From Thermoanaerobaculia bacterium (lineage in GTDB: Bacteria; Acidobacteriota; Thermoanaerobaculia; UBA5066), in NCBI GenBank assembly GCA_017999215.1, contig JAGOBQ010000291.1:1-5833 (forward strand): DNA of 5,833 nt, given 5' to 3'. Position 1 is the first letter of the stretch, and each line of letters begins with the position of its first letter. The notes beneath the pieces are model-generated. The model worked only from the letters and a program-made list of their open reading frames with translations, had not been told where the DNA came from and searched no databases. Both the position numbers and the translations under genes were made by a program. Positions 5,793 to 5,833 of the stretch are shown one piece after another.

Positions 5793-5833
5793 CGGACGCT
5801 CCGCGCGGGGGGCGCGCGTACTCGGTCGCCCTC
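5789..5833 (+). CDS. Start of an unidentified downstream gene, 3' end outside the window
   Basis: A GTG start in the rnr stop (GTGA overlap), with a good SD site five bases upstream, opens a frame of 15 residues (MTDAPRGGRAYSVAL) to the window edge without a stop. The overlap is the same as at the other gene junctions here, so translation is likely coupled to rnr. Fifteen residues are too few to name a family. A polar leader followed by a strand-like YSVAL would fit many proteins, for example the N-terminus of PriA helicase, but that is a guess. Confidence 0.55.
   Translation, partial: MTDAPRGGRAYSVAL

Overview
The window comes from a very GC-rich bacterial chromosome. Nearly every third codon position is G or C, leucine is written mostly as CTC, and six of the seven visible start codons are GTG. 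The RNase R, the bacterial tRNA-Leu with encoded CCA and the type II fatty-acid-synthase-like proteins show it is bacterial. GC content, codon style and the lipid/ACP genes next to PilZ and STAS genes would suit Acidobacteriota (Thermoanaerobaculia-like) or a high-GC delta-proteobacterial lineage, but that placement is a guess from style. All real genes are on the + strand.

Layout. Positions 1-1400 hold the 3' part of a FabD-type acyltransferase and a complete FabG-type ketoreductase, overlapping by GTGA. After a 65-base gap with a possible -10 box and a strong Shine-Dalgarno site comes a tight four-gene block (1466-3190): an acyl carrier protein, a FabZ-like hotdog protein without the usual catalytic histidine segment, a degenerate receiver plus PilZ protein, and a STAS-domain protein. 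All three junctions in this block are 4-base GTGA overlaps. Positions 3191-3280 hold two small hairpins and a good sigma70-type promoter. That promoter drives tRNA-Leu(CAG) at 3281-3370, and with no clear terminator in between probably also the complete RNase R gene at 3429-5792. A further gene starts inside the RNase R stop codon and leaves the window.

How the genes fit together. The first four genes look like part of an acyl-chain-building set: load malonyl (or another acyl group) on ACP, reduce the keto group, process the hydroxyacyl group. The ACP and hotdog protein resemble specialised systems such as aryl-polyene-like clusters more than housekeeping fatty acid synthesis. No ketosynthase is visible, so the set must extend upstream or work with one encoded elsewhere. 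The unusual part is that ACP and hotdog genes are translationally chained to two signalling-type proteins, a pseudo-receiver/PilZ protein and a STAS protein, which suggests regulated acyl or surface-lipid production. The tRNA-rnr part looks like a separate housekeeping transcription unit.

Limits. Functions come from motif reading by eye. No database search, structure prediction or promoter scoring was run.
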